A stretch of DNA of 64,000 nucleotides from JBMFVE01 sp049966155. Its GTDB lineage: Bacteria; Bacteroidota; Ignavibacteria; Kryptoniales; JAKASW01. A program made the position numbers and the translations under genes. Shown piece by piece: positions 25,270-34,931 of this stretch. Location: positions 1-64,000 of the forward strand of contig JBMFVE010000007.1 of NCBI GenBank assembly GCA_049966155.1, read 5' to 3'. The notes beneath the pieces are model-generated. The model was given only the letters and a program-made list of their open reading frames with translations, searched no databases and was not told where the DNA came from. Numbering within the stretch: the stretch's first letter is position 1; every line of letters begins with the position of its first letter.

Positions 25270-26661
25270 GTGAAACTGGATTTTTACATACTCAAGCGGC
25301 ATATCGGCCCATTTGTGTTTTCGTTTGTGGTACTTACTTTTATTTTTCTCCTCCAATTTTTAATGCAGTTTATGGATCAAATTGTCGGCAAGGGGCTGAC
25401 ACTGACGGTGATTCTTGAACTAATCGTGTTCAACCTCGCCTGGATAGTTGTTTTAGCGGTTCCAATGTCTGTCCTTGTGTCTGTTCTCATGGCATTTGGT
25501 GGACTGTCTGCCAATAACGAAATCACTGCAATAAAAGGAGCAGGTGTAAGCTTGATTAGAATGATGTTACCTGTGTTTATCGTCTCCATAGCAATCTTCT
25601 ACCTGCTGGTGCTTTTTGACAACGACGTTCTTCCCAACGCCAACCACAGAGCAAAGACTTTAATGATTGACATCAGGAGAAAAAAGCCGACATTCACCAT
25701 TGAACCGGGACAATTCTCGCAGGAGATAGATGGTTACTCTATACTGGTGAGAAGGACGGTACCTAATTCTACACAATTATATGATGTGACTGTATTTGAT
25801 TTCTCCGACCCGCAAAAATACCGGACAATAACTGGCGACAGCGGCAATGTTGGGTTTTCTCCTGATTTGAAGAGAATTGTAATGACCCTTTATAACGGTG
25901 AAATTGATGTATATGACAATTCCCAGCCGGCTGTTTACCAGAGAGTGCGTTTTCAACGGCAGCAGTTTGTAATGAGAGCAGAAGGCTTTGCATTTGAGCA
26001 GTCCTCAGAAGAAGCTTTTGGCAGGGGCGACCGTGAGCTGAGTGCAGATTCAATGAGAGCTATTGTTGCAGAAATGCAAAGAAATGTAAATGCACTCAAG
26101 ACGCAGCTCAACAATTATCTGACCGGTGAGATTATGGGACTTATTAATCCGCCCCCCAATCGATATATCATTTCAGCTGGAAAAGATTCCGGTCAGGTAT
26201 ATGCGCAATTAAATTCAAGAGTGACCTCAACAGCCTCTCTGACTAATAGTCTTTTGACAAGCATTGATGTTACCGAAAGGCAAATCTTCGAATACAGAGT
26301 GGAAATTCAGAAGAAATATTCAATTCCTTTTGCAGCAATCGTGTTTGTTTTTTTAGGGGCGCCTCTGGGAATGATGGCACGAAGGGGGAATTTTGGCGTT
26401 TCAGCAAGTCTCAGCCTTTTATTCTTCCTTGTTTACTGGGCGTTCCTTATTACAGGTGAAAAACTTGCAGATCGGGAATTACTCAGTCCATTCATGGCAA
26501 TGTGGCTGGCAAACATAGTTCTCGGGTTTCTGGGGGTAATACTTACTGTAAGGGTTTCAAAGGAAAGTGTGATTATAGACTGGAGCACAGTTGTAAGGTT
26601 TTTGCCTAAAAGGTGGATCTCAGAGGAAACGAGGGAACAGCTCATGAGTAAAGAAAGATGA
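25270..26661 (+). CDS. lptF: LptF/LptG-family lipopolysaccharide export permease
   Basis: 463 residues of the YjgP/YjgQ family: three N-terminal transmembrane helices (~12-35, 55-80, 98-120), a periplasmic beta-jellyroll (~130-330) and three C-terminal helices (~345-440) with SIPFAAIVFVFLGAPLGMMARRG, the coupling-helix region that contacts LptB. The complex lifts LPS from the inner membrane. The frame opens with GTG at 25270 because the family needs the ILKRHI start; the ribosome site is weak. It overlaps the second permease by 4 bases. Assigning LptF rather than LptG rests on gene order and greater length. Confidence 0.85.
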   Translation: MKLDFYILKRHIGPFVFSFVVLTFIFLLQFLMQFMDQIVGKGLTLTVILELIVFNLAWIVVLAVPMSVLVSVLMAFGGLSANNEITAIKGAGVSLIRMMLPVFIVSIAIFYLLVLFDNDVLPNANHRAKTLMIDIRRKKPTFTIEPGQFSQEIDGYSILVRRTVPNSTQLYDVTVFDFSDPQKYRTITGDSGNVGFSPDLKRIVMTLYNGEIDVYDNSQPAVYQRVRFQRQQFVMRAEGFAFEQSSEEAFGRGDRELSADSMRAIVAEMQRNVNALKTQLNNYLTGEIMGLINPPPNRYIISAGKDSGQVYAQLNSRVTSTASLTNSLLTSIDVTERQIFEYRVEIQKKYSIPFAAIVFVFLGAPLGMMARRGNFGVSASLSLLFFLVYWAFLITGEKLADRELLSPFMAMWLANIVLGFLGVILTVRVSKESVIIDWSTVVRFLPKRWISEETREQLMSKER

Positions 26662-27743
26662 CCAGAATCGACAGATACATTATCCGTCAGTTTGTGCTCG
26701 CAATTATATTTTCTTTAATTGCATTTGCCATGATATTTATACTTGTAGATCTGATGGAACACCTTGACGATTTCATTGATCATAAAGTCGGACTGGGAAT
26801 TATTTCAGCTTATTACTTTTACTTCACACCTGAAATTTTAAAACTCATGACGCCTGTTGCTATACTCCTTTCAAGTCTCTTTGTAACCGGGCGCATGTCT
26901 AATCAAAATGAAATTGTCGCCATTAAGAGTATCGGTATCAACATTTACAGAATATTAACCCCATACTTGATTGTTTCTTCAATACTTTGCATAGTGCTTA
27001 TATATTTCAATGGATGGATTGTTCCAAACGCAAATCATAAGAAATTTCAAATCGAGCAGGTTTACCTCAAAAAGCATCTCGAAGGATGGTGGAAATATAA
27101 TATATTTATGCTCGACACCAGAACAAGGGTGGTGTCAATAGGCTATTATGACGACGCATCTGTTACGGCAACAAAAGTATCTGTCCAGGAATTTGCTGAC
27201 ACAAATTTGACGTATCTCGTTCGGCGCTACGATGCCCAGTCAATGTCCTATGACAGCTCAAAAAATGCCTGGGTATTGCACAACGCAATTTACAGAGATT
27301 TTTCAAAAGGAAGTGAGGCTTATAAGTTCTATAAAGAGATTGTACTTACTAAAATGACATTTAAGCCCAAAGATATTGAGCAAAAAGAACTTAATCCAAG
27401 CGATATGGACTTTGAGCAACTGAAAAGGTTTATTGAGCTTCAAAAGAAAAGCGGCAATGACACTGCAAAATATGAGGTGGATTATTATTCAAAGATTTCC
27501 TTTCCTTTTGCAGCATTAATTGTTGTCTTTTTTGGTGTACCCCTCTCTGCACGAAAGAGGCGCAGTGGCCTGGCACTGGAATTTGGACTTAGCATTTTAA
27601 TCTCTTTTATTTACTTAATCTTTATTAAGCTAAGCCAGGTACTGGGTTACGACGGTATAATTAACCCTTTACTCACCGCGTGGCTGGCTAACATTGTATT
27701 CTTCACCGCAGGAATATACAATACAATTAAAGTCGAAAGATAA
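26658..27743 (+). CDS. lptG: LptG/LptF-family lipopolysaccharide export permease (second subunit)
   Basis: 361 residues, same fold as its neighbour: MTRIDRYIIRQFVLAI at the N-terminus, DLMEHLDDFIDHKVGLG after helix 1, a periplasmic jellyroll (~130-265) and the cytoplasmic motif SFPFAALIVVFFGVPLSARKRRSG before the last two helices. LptF and LptG act as a heterodimer with LptB2, so the ATGA coupling of two family members strongly supports the pair. Length is typical of LptG. Confidence 0.88.
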   Translation: MTRIDRYIIRQFVLAIIFSLIAFAMIFILVDLMEHLDDFIDHKVGLGIISAYYFYFTPEILKLMTPVAILLSSLFVTGRMSNQNEIVAIKSIGINIYRILTPYLIVSSILCIVLIYFNGWIVPNANHKKFQIEQVYLKKHLEGWWKYNIFMLDTRTRVVSIGYYDDASVTATKVSVQEFADTNLTYLVRRYDAQSMSYDSSKNAWVLHNAIYRDFSKGSEAYKFYKEIVLTKMTFKPKDIEQKELNPSDMDFEQLKRFIELQKKSGNDTAKYEVDYYSKISFPFAALIVVFFGVPLSARKRRSGLALEFGLSILISFIYLIFIKLSQVLGYDGIINPLLTAWLANIVFFTAGIYNTIKVER

Positions 27744-27781
27744 GTGAAAATAAGCTTTCTCATCAGTCTGTCATCTTTCGA
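27733..27781. repeat. 9-bp inverted repeat across a convergent gene junction
   Basis: TCGAAAGAT (27733-27741) and ATCTTTCGA (27773-27781) enclose 31 bases between the converging lptG and GH20 genes. It could act as a weak two-way terminator, but the arms also encode the same C-terminal residues (ER-stop) of both proteins, so chance is quite possible. Confidence 0.3.
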
Positions 27782-30242
27782 TCCATGACTTCAGTTTTAG
27801 ACCAAAGTTGGGTGCCGAAATGCTCCATCCGTTCTCATATTCAGCGGCATTAGTGAAAGCCAACTGATCCCTTAAACCAGAAGGAGGGAACAGGCCTTTT
27901 GCAGCCTTCCAGCTTTGATCGGTTAAAAGTGTATCATTACCGATTACCGCGTACAGATTAACCCCCGCTGATCCACGGCGGTCGAAATTCATCGCCTGGA
28001 TTACAATTTCATTCTCACCCTTTTTCAGGTACGGCCTTATGTCAAACACCTTAACCCTTTGCATCTCCACATTCAAAGTTAGTGTCCGCCTTGCCATGAC
28101 TTCACCTACATAATCACCATTAACGTACATCTTACAGTAAGTGTCACCAATTAACTGAGCATGGGCATTCTCGGGTACAGATTCAAGTGAGAAAGATTTG
28201 ACAAATGTCGCAGTATCAACCTTATTTGTCCCGTTTGAATATGGCTTACTCCCTGGATAATAAATGAACTTAGAAGCCAGTGTTTGCGAATATGATGAAT
28301 TTCCTGATTTCATTTGTGCAAGACCGTCCAGAAAGTATTTATGCTGGTCATCAAATCTCTCCTCAAGAAGCTGAAGCATTGGCTTTTCGTTCGTGCGTAA
28401 GTAAAGGTGTATGTAATCATCTTTAATTTTTGTTATTTCAGAAATCAATTTATCTGCAATATTATCCAGTAGACGATTGCGAACTGATTTTGTAATTGAC
28501 GTGTCGGCCGAAATCATTCTCATTTTATTAACCTGAATAACCTTGTCTGCCCAAAATTTGTTCATAAATGAAACAAGTGAATATATGTCAAGAATATCTT
28601 TGTTCCTCTGACAGACTTTCTTCGATTCATTAATCAGGTTGTCAACTTCAGGCATTGTGGCCAGAATGCTCTCTACCCGCTGAGCTGACCCATTTGAACG
28701 GAGTGGCATGAATGGTGCGCGCCAGAATTCATACCAGTCGATCTGATTGTTTGAGGAGCTCAAGAGCTCATAAGCAATCCTTGGGTAGTCCGAGTCAGTT
28801 CCAAAGTATTGCTTGAAAAAAATTGACTCAAATCTTGATGGCGAGGATGAACCGTTCGGATTCCACGAACATTCAGCAGACCATGCATATCCGGGATAAT
28901 TTAACTCTCTAAGTTCTGCACCCCCATTATCATTCCATGTCGAAACAATTGCCCCCTCTGCCCCATTTTCATATCCCGCCTCGATAAAGTACTGGATGTT
29001 CGCATAGCTATTGTAAAAATTGGGGAACGGACCTGTGAAATTCCAAACAGCCGGAGATACAATGTAGTTGAATCCCGCCTGCTTAAAGACTCTGACACTG
29101 GGATAATCAAAACTCCCACCGTAATGCCAGTCGACTATTGTTATATCTTTTGGAATATAAGACAAAATCTCGGGATTGTTGAGAATAATGTCGCCATACA
29201 TCATCACGTTCTTGCCGAGACTTTTTAATATATTATAAACCTTCCCGTAGTGCATGGCATGAGCCCGGGCTAAACCCAAAGAATCAACCAGAGCTTTGCT
29301 TCGTCCAAGACCAACATCCCACGATTCATCTGCAGCCATATTAAAAAATTTACTTGAAAAAGCCGGAGCAATTTCGCTTAGAAGATTTCGGAGAAAAACA
29401 TACGTTGAATCATTGCTGACACAGAGCGTCGCAGCACCGGGAAATTCAGCATACTTTTGGAATTCTGGTTTTAAGAGAACATCTTCCATGTGACCGAGAG
29501 TTTCAAAAATGGGGATAATGTCAACATGGTACAGCCTGGCATAATCGTCCAATTTCTTAATTTCTTCTTTTGTCAGAGGAGCCCTTCCCCGACTGAAATC
29601 GGGGTATGATTTAAAATCAAATTCGTTTTCGATATATGGCATGTAAGTGTTCATTTTATACAATGCGCAAAATCGAATTATTTTTTTGAAATTTTCAAAT
29701 GTCGAAATTTGCCCACGACTAATATCGTCACTAATTCCTCTTATTTTCATCGATGGATAGTCGGCAATCCTTACAATGGGAACCGTATATCCGCCCTTTG
29801 CTTTACCAAACATCTGGAGAAGTGTTGCTGTGGCATAAAAAGTGCCGGTCGAAGTTTTAACGAAGATATTGACGCCATTCCTTTCCGATATGATTATGTA
29901 ACCGTCACTGTGATTAGCTATGCTGTCCAAGACCTCTGCCGGTATCAGGTGCCTTAAATCATCCTTGCCTTTTAAAACTGTGAACTTAATCAATAAAGTC
30001 CCTGTCTTCTCTTTTTTTGTCAACAGCTTTCTTCCAAAATAGTCCTTCAACTCAATGAGGCTGGCATTATCGTAAATTTCGATTGGAAGGCTCACCACCA
30101 CTGTGCTGAATATCTTCGCTTTTTGCACTGATTCAGTTGAAACGAATTTCGGGTTCGGAATGACCGATATGTCACCAGCAATGACGCTCATCGCCGTCAT
30201 AAAAAAAGCAATAATCGCAAAGGTTAAATTTCTGTGCATCAC
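27771..30242 (-). CDS. Glycoside hydrolase family 20 beta-N-acetylhexosaminidase
   Basis: 823 residues with a signal peptide (TFAIIAFFMTAMSVIAG). An N-terminal GH20b-like domain (~25-155) leads into the TIM barrel (~165-480) opening RGISDDISRG and containing the catalytic pair Asp305-Glu306 in AADESWD, which uses the substrate N-acetyl group as nucleophile. A helical stretch and a C-terminal beta-sandwich-like region (~690-820) follow. It would remove terminal GlcNAc/GalNAc from glycans in the periplasm or outside. Its ATG overlaps an acyl-CoA dehydrogenase stop by 4 bases, an odd partnership. Confidence 0.85.
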   Translation of the reverse strand: MMHRNLTFAIIAFFMTAMSVIAGDISVIPNPKFVSTESVQKAKIFSTVVVSLPIEIYDNASLIELKDYFGRKLLTKKEKTGTLLIKFTVLKGKDDLRHLIPAEVLDSIANHSDGYIIISERNGVNIFVKTSTGTFYATATLLQMFGKAKGGYTVPIVRIADYPSMKIRGISDDISRGQISTFENFKKIIRFCALYKMNTYMPYIENEFDFKSYPDFSRGRAPLTKEEIKKLDDYARLYHVDIIPIFETLGHMEDVLLKPEFQKYAEFPGAATLCVSNDSTYVFLRNLLSEIAPAFSSKFFNMAADESWDVGLGRSKALVDSLGLARAHAMHYGKVYNILKSLGKNVMMYGDIILNNPEILSYIPKDITIVDWHYGGSFDYPSVRVFKQAGFNYIVSPAVWNFTGPFPNFYNSYANIQYFIEAGYENGAEGAIVSTWNDNGGAELRELNYPGYAWSAECSWNPNGSSSPSRFESIFFKQYFGTDSDYPRIAYELLSSSNNQIDWYEFWRAPFMPLRSNGSAQRVESILATMPEVDNLINESKKVCQRNKDILDIYSLVSFMNKFWADKVIQVNKMRMISADTSITKSVRNRLLDNIADKLISEITKIKDDYIHLYLRTNEKPMLQLLEERFDDQHKYFLDGLAQMKSGNSSYSQTLASKFIYYPGSKPYSNGTNKVDTATFVKSFSLESVPENAHAQLIGDTYCKMYVNGDYVGEVMARRTLTLNVEMQRVKVFDIRPYLKKGENEIVIQAMNFDRRGSAGVNLYAVIGNDTLLTDQSWKAAKGLFPPSGLRDQLAFTNAAEYENGWSISAPNFGLKLKSWIER

Positions 30243-31387
30243 TTTCCTCTCAATATTTCCCGTGCTATTACAAGTCGTTGAATTTCAGAAGTCCCCTCAT
30301 AAATTTCTGTTATTTTCGCATCTCTCAAATACCTTTCTACTGGAAAATCCTTAAGGTACCCATAACCTCCATGAATTTGAATTGCATCAAGAGCTGCATC
30401 CACGGCTACTTTTGAGGCAAACAGTTTAGCCATTGCAGCTTCACGGGTGAACTTTTCCCCTTTATCCTTCTTAAAAGCAGCATCCAGGGTCAACAGCGAA
30501 GCAGCTTCGATATTTGTATACATGTCCGCCAGCTTAAACTGAATTGCCTGGAACTCAAAAAGGAATTGATCGAAAGCTTTTCGTTCTTTTACGTACTTCA
30601 AAGAAGCTTCAAAAGACGCCTGTGCAATGCCAAGAGCCTGAGCTGCAATACCAATTCGCCCTCCGTCGAGGGTCATCATTGCGAACTTAAATCCAAAGCC
30701 TTCTTCACCTATTCTATTCTCTGCAGGTACTCTGCAATCCTCAAAAGTAATTTGTGCAGTATCAGAGCTCCTGATTCCGAGCTTGTGTTCTTTTTTAGAG
30801 ATTGCAACTCCAGGCGTCTTTTTTTCTACAATGAATGCACTCACGCCTTTAGCCCCTTTTGTCCTATCGGTTGTAGCCATCACCAGCAGTACATCCGCAT
30901 TAGCTCCATTTGTGATAAAATTTTTCGTGCCATTTAAAATATAGTAGTTTCCATCTCGAGCTGCTGTTGTTCGTTGATTAACCGCATCGCTGCCCGCCTC
31001 AGGTTCCGAAAGGCAGAAAGCACCGAGGGTTTTTCCAGATGCAAGTGAAATGAGATATTTTTGCTTTTGGGCTGGTGTACCGAACTTCTCGAGCCCCCAG
31101 CAAACAAGGGAGTTGTTTACGCTCATTATTACACCAGCAGCAGCGTCAACCTTGCTAATTTCCTGAAGAGCAAGCACATAGCTTACAGTATCAAGACCTG
31201 CCCCTCCAAATTCCTGTGGTACCATCATTCCCATGAAGCCCAATTCCCCCATCTTCTTTACCTGCTCATATGGAAAGATTTCCTCTTCATCTCGTTTTGC
31301 AGCATCTTTTGCCAGCTCATTTTCTGCAAAATCGCGTGCAGCATCTCTTATCATCAGCTGTTCTTCGGTGAACTGGAAGTTTATCAT
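30239..31387 (-). CDS. Acyl-CoA dehydrogenase
   Basis: 382 residues, the usual length for short/medium-chain enzymes. FAD-enzyme signatures: GAFCLSEPEAGSDA (~125-138), the ITNGANAD segment, a QIHGGYGYLKDFPVERYLRD motif near the C-terminus and the catalytic-base region IYEGTSEIQRLVIARE with Glu in the bacterial short-chain position. It oxidises acyl-CoA to enoyl-CoA with electrons passed to ETF (etfAB not in window). It follows the hydroxyacyl-CoA dehydrogenase gene by 10 bases; ribosome site AGGAG. Confidence 0.94.
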   Translation of the reverse strand: MINFQFTEEQLMIRDAARDFAENELAKDAAKRDEEEIFPYEQVKKMGELGFMGMMVPQEFGGAGLDTVSYVLALQEISKVDAAAGVIMSVNNSLVCWGLEKFGTPAQKQKYLISLASGKTLGAFCLSEPEAGSDAVNQRTTAARDGNYYILNGTKNFITNGANADVLLVMATTDRTKGAKGVSAFIVEKKTPGVAISKKEHKLGIRSSDTAQITFEDCRVPAENRIGEEGFGFKFAMMTLDGGRIGIAAQALGIAQASFEASLKYVKERKAFDQFLFEFQAIQFKLADMYTNIEAASLLTLDAAFKKDKGEKFTREAAMAKLFASKVAVDAALDAIQIHGGYGYLKDFPVERYLRDAKITEIYEGTSEIQRLVIAREILRGK

Positions 31388-31397
31388 TGCTTTTCTC

Positions 31398-32276
31398 CTA
31401 TTTTGCTGTCTCAGCCGGCTTCTGTTCGTAACTGTAAAAGCCTCTGCCTGATTTTCTCCCCAGGTAACCTGCAGCTACCATTTTTTTTAACAATGGACAC
31501 GGCCTGTACTTAGGGTCTCCTGTCCCTGAAAACAATACATTCATGATATCAAGGCAAACATCCAATCCTATTAGATCTGCAAGAGCTAGAGGCCCCATAG
31601 GATGGTTCATCCCAAGTTTCATAACGGTATCTACAGCCTCTACAGATGCTACATTTTCCATTACGCAATATATTGCCTCATTTATCATCGGCATCAAAAC
31701 ACGATTGGAAACAAAACCAGGATAATCCTGAACTTCAACCGGAACTTTGTCAAGTTTGTAAGCAAGATTTCGTACAATTTCAAACGTTTCATTCGAGGTA
31801 GCAAGACCTCTTACTATTTCAATTAATTTCATAACAGGTACAGGATTGAAGAAATGCATACCGATAACCTTGTCCGGTTTCAGTGTGGATGCAGCAAGAT
31901 CTGTAATTGAAATAGATGACGTGTTACTGGCAAGCACAGTATCGGGTTTGCAAATATCACTTAGTGTATGAAAAAGATCTTTCTTAATCCGGATGTTTTC
32001 AGTAGCAGCCTCTACCACAAAATCAGCATCCCTTACACCAGTCTCAACAGAGGTTAGCGGAGTTATTCTGCTTAATACATCGTTTTTTTGTTCCTCTGTG
32101 ACCGTCCCCTTTTTAATTTGTCTCTCAAGGTTATGCTTTATATTTGCTATTCCTTTCTCAACTGCATCGCGTCGAATGTCGATTAAATTAACTGAGAACT
32201 TTGAAAGTGCAAGAACATGAGCAATTCCATTTCCCATTGTCCCGGCACCAATTACAGCAATAGTATTTATTTCCAT
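31398..32276 (-). CDS. 3-hydroxybutyryl-CoA dehydrogenase
   Basis: 292 residues: NAD-binding GAGTMGNGIAHVLA (~10-23), the conserved SNTSSISIT and HFFNPVPVMKLIEIV (catalytic His), and the C-terminal helical domain with NEAIYCVMENVASVEAVD and LGMNHPMGPLALADLIGLD. It oxidises 3-hydroxyacyl-CoA (PaaH/Hbd type). It starts 3 bases after the thiolase stop, with ribosome site AAGGTG inside the thiolase end. Confidence 0.95.
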   Translation of the reverse strand: MEINTIAVIGAGTMGNGIAHVLALSKFSVNLIDIRRDAVEKGIANIKHNLERQIKKGTVTEEQKNDVLSRITPLTSVETGVRDADFVVEAATENIRIKKDLFHTLSDICKPDTVLASNTSSISITDLAASTLKPDKVIGMHFFNPVPVMKLIEIVRGLATSNETFEIVRNLAYKLDKVPVEVQDYPGFVSNRVLMPMINEAIYCVMENVASVEAVDTVMKLGMNHPMGPLALADLIGLDVCLDIMNVLFSGTGDPKYRPCPLLKKMVAAGYLGRKSGRGFYSYEQKPAETAK

Positions 32277-32279
32277 TTC

Positions 32280-33452
32280 TCACCTTTCTACCAATAAGCC
32301 CGTTGCCTCACCGCCACCTATACAAATTGCAGCAATGCCGCGATGAGAATTTCTCTGCTTCATTGCATAAAGTAATGTTGTTAAAATCCTTGCCCCGCTT
32401 GCTCCTATTGGATGCCCCAATGCAACCGCTCCCCCATGAACATCCACCCTGTCCAAATCGAGGTCAAGAATTTGCTTTACAGCTAATGATACCACAGAAA
32501 AAGCCTCATTAATCTCGAACAGGTCTATATCTTCCTTTGTCAGTCCTGTTTTCTGTAACAGCTTTTGAATCACTGTTGCTGGTGCGGTTGTGAACCATTC
32601 GGGTGCCTGCGCATAGGATGCTTGAGCTTTAATGTACGCCATGGGGGTCAATCCAAGTTCCCTTGCTCTCTCCTCCGACATCAAAACCAGCGCAGCTGCA
32701 CCGTCATTAATTTTGCTAGCATTTGCTGCCGTAACTGTGCCTGAATTATCAAAAGCAGGTTTAAGATGAGGAATCTTGTCAAATTTTACCCTCTTTGGCT
32801 CTTCGTCTTCAGTTATATAGACGGTTCCCTCCTTCGACTGGATTGGCACGGGGACTATTTCGTCCTTAAAATATCCCTTTTCAGTTGCCTCAATAGCACG
32901 TTTATAACTCAACACAGCAAAATCATCCTGAGCTGTCCGCGGGATATTGCATTCGCGGGCACAGAGCTCAGCTGCATTTCCCATATGATAATTGTTATAA
33001 ACATCCCACAAGCCATCCTTGATCATCTCATCCACAATCTTCCCATCACCCATCCTGTAACCTGAACGACCCTTTTCAATAAGGTAGGGTGAATTAGACA
33101 TACTTTCCATTCCCCCTGCAACAACCACGTCAGCTTCACCAGCCGCTATTGTCAACGCTGCAAGCATCACTGATTTCATACCCGAGCCGCAAACTTTGTT
33201 TATTGTTGTACATGGCACTGTATTCGGGATGCCAGCAAAAATAGATGCCTGACGGGCAGGAGCCTGCCCAACACCTGCTGAAAGCACACAACCCATGAAT
33301 ACTTCATCTACCTGATCCGGTGAAATTTTAGCTCGCCTGACAGCCTCAGAAATTACTATAGCCCCCAGCTGCGGTGCGCTCAAACTGCTGAGCGAACCAA
33401 GAAAAGAACCAATCGGAGTACGACAGGCGCTTGCAATAACAACCTGCCTCAT
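32280..33452 (-). CDS. Acetyl-CoA acetyltransferase (thiolase)
   Basis: 390 residues with all thiolase landmarks: nucleophile Cys in INKVCGSGMKSV (~85-96), GGMESMSNSPYL, NEAFSVV, GGAVALGHPIGASGAR (His) and the second active-site Cys in IAAICIGGGEATGLLVER. It performs the last step of beta-oxidation or the first of acetoacetyl-CoA formation. Length and motifs fit the degradative/biosynthetic AtoB group. AGGAGG precedes the ATG. It lies 14 bases downstream of rho and is followed by the two dehydrogenases. Confidence 0.95.
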   Translation of the reverse strand: MRQVVIASACRTPIGSFLGSLSSLSAPQLGAIVISEAVRRAKISPDQVDEVFMGCVLSAGVGQAPARQASIFAGIPNTVPCTTINKVCGSGMKSVMLAALTIAAGEADVVVAGGMESMSNSPYLIEKGRSGYRMGDGKIVDEMIKDGLWDVYNNYHMGNAAELCARECNIPRTAQDDFAVLSYKRAIEATEKGYFKDEIVPVPIQSKEGTVYITEDEEPKRVKFDKIPHLKPAFDNSGTVTAANASKINDGAAALVLMSEERARELGLTPMAYIKAQASYAQAPEWFTTAPATVIQKLLQKTGLTKEDIDLFEINEAFSVVSLAVKQILDLDLDRVDVHGGAVALGHPIGASGARILTTLLYAMKQRNSHRGIAAICIGGGEATGLLVER

Positions 33453-33466
33453 GATGACCTCCTATT

Positions 33467-34765
33467 TTAACTGTTCATTGCTTTAAGGAATTCTTTATTA
33501 TTTTTTGTACCTCGCATCTTATCAAGTAAGAACTCCATTGCCTCCACAGGAGAAAACTCACTAAGTATTTTTCTTAACACCCAGATCCTGTTCAATTCGT
33601 CAGGCGATAAAAGAAGCTCTTCGTGACGGGTACCGCTTCTATTTACGTCTATTGCCGGAAAGATGCGCTTGTCGCTCAATTCCCTGCTCAGGACAACTTC
33701 CATATTGCCTGTTCCTTTGAATTCTTCAAATATAACTTCATCCATTCTACTACCCGTTTCAATGAGGGCAGTAGCTATAATGGTAAGACTCCCCCCCTCT
33801 TCGATATTCCTGGCAGCTCCAAAGAACCGTTTTGGCTTTATTAAAGCATTCGAGTCTATTCCACCGGAAAGAATCTTCCCGCTGTGAGGAACTGTTGCAT
33901 TGTATGCACGAGCAAGCCTTGTTATGCTGTCCAGCAAAATAACCACATCATTTTTTGCTTCGACAAGGCGTTTTGCTTTTTCAAGTACCATTTCAGCTAC
34001 CTGAGTGTGCCTTTGGGGTTCTTCATCAAACGTTGAACTTACAACCTCAGCATTTACAGATCGTTCCATGTCGGTAACTTCCTCAGGCCTCTCATCTATC
34101 AAAAGAACAATTAGCTTTACATCAGGATGATTTCTTGTGATACTGTTGGCAATTTTCTGTAGCAAAATTGTTTTACCTGCCTTTGGCGGCGAAACGATCA
34201 TCCCGCGCTGTCCCATCCCAACAGGGGCAAGAATATCTATAATCCTCATTGAATATTCACCTGGGACAGTTTCAAGGTGGAGTTTCTTGTTCGGGTAAAG
34301 AGGCGTCAGGTTGTCAAAAGGTATCCTTTCTCTTGTAAATTCAGGATCTCTGAAATTGACACGTTCGACTCTGAGAAGTGCAAAAAACTTTTCACCATCT
34401 TTTGGCGGTCTAATTTGTCCACTTACGGTATCCCCCGTCATAAGGCCGAATTTCTTTATCTGGGATGGTGAGACGTAAATGTCGTCCGGCGATGGAAGGT
34501 AATTGTATTTTGGAGATCTTAAAAATCCGTAACCGTCACCGTGTATTTCAAGAACTCCTGCGCTGACAGATATGCCGGGCTCCGGTGCACTTTCCGCTTC
34601 AGCTGTAGCAGCATGTTTAGCTGCAATAGCGCTTTGTTTCTCCATAATCTTAAAGATTACTTCTTCCTTTCTTAATCCGCTGACTCCCGGTATATCAAGT
34701 TCACGAGCAAGCTTTTGAAGCTCCGCAACCTTCATACCCTGTAGTTCAGCAATATCTACAGTCAT
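33467..34765 (-). CDS. rho: Transcription termination factor Rho
   Basis: 432 residues: N-terminal Rho-N helix domain (VAELQKLARELDIPGVSGL), a short acidic/Ala linker (~50-66), the OSF-fold RNA-binding domain (EIHGDGYGFLRSP...DDIYVSPSQI, ~73-100), then the RecA-like motor with Walker A SPPKAGKT (~190), Walker B LIVLLIDERPEEVTDM, the Q-loop/R-loop region DSITRLARAYN and GGIDSNAL. Ribosome site AGGAGG. The 166-base gap upstream (34766-34931) shows nothing I can name, though rho leaders are often autoregulated. The fatty-acid genes follow within 14 bases. Confidence 0.97.
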   Translation of the reverse strand: MTVDIAELQGMKVAELQKLARELDIPGVSGLRKEEVIFKIMEKQSAIAAKHAATAEAESAPEPGISVSAGVLEIHGDGYGFLRSPKYNYLPSPDDIYVSPSQIKKFGLMTGDTVSGQIRPPKDGEKFFALLRVERVNFRDPEFTRERIPFDNLTPLYPNKKLHLETVPGEYSMRIIDILAPVGMGQRGMIVSPPKAGKTILLQKIANSITRNHPDVKLIVLLIDERPEEVTDMERSVNAEVVSSTFDEEPQRHTQVAEMVLEKAKRLVEAKNDVVILLDSITRLARAYNATVPHSGKILSGGIDSNALIKPKRFFGAARNIEEGGSLTIIATALIETGSRMDEVIFEEFKGTGNMEVVLSRELSDKRIFPAIDVNRSGTRHEELLLSPDELNRIWVLRKILSEFSPVEAMEFLLDKMRGTKNNKEFLKAMNS

Positions 34766-34931
34766 TTTAAGTCTGCCTCCTGATGAGTTTGTTTATAAGA
34801 TAAAAAATGAAAAGAGAACATTTTATTGAATTTCTAACAAGAGCGAGGTTGTCTAGCGTTAAGACTCCTTATTCCGTTCGTGAGTATCTTATTCATTTTG
34901 TTGGTTGGAAAATAACTTCATAAAAATATAA

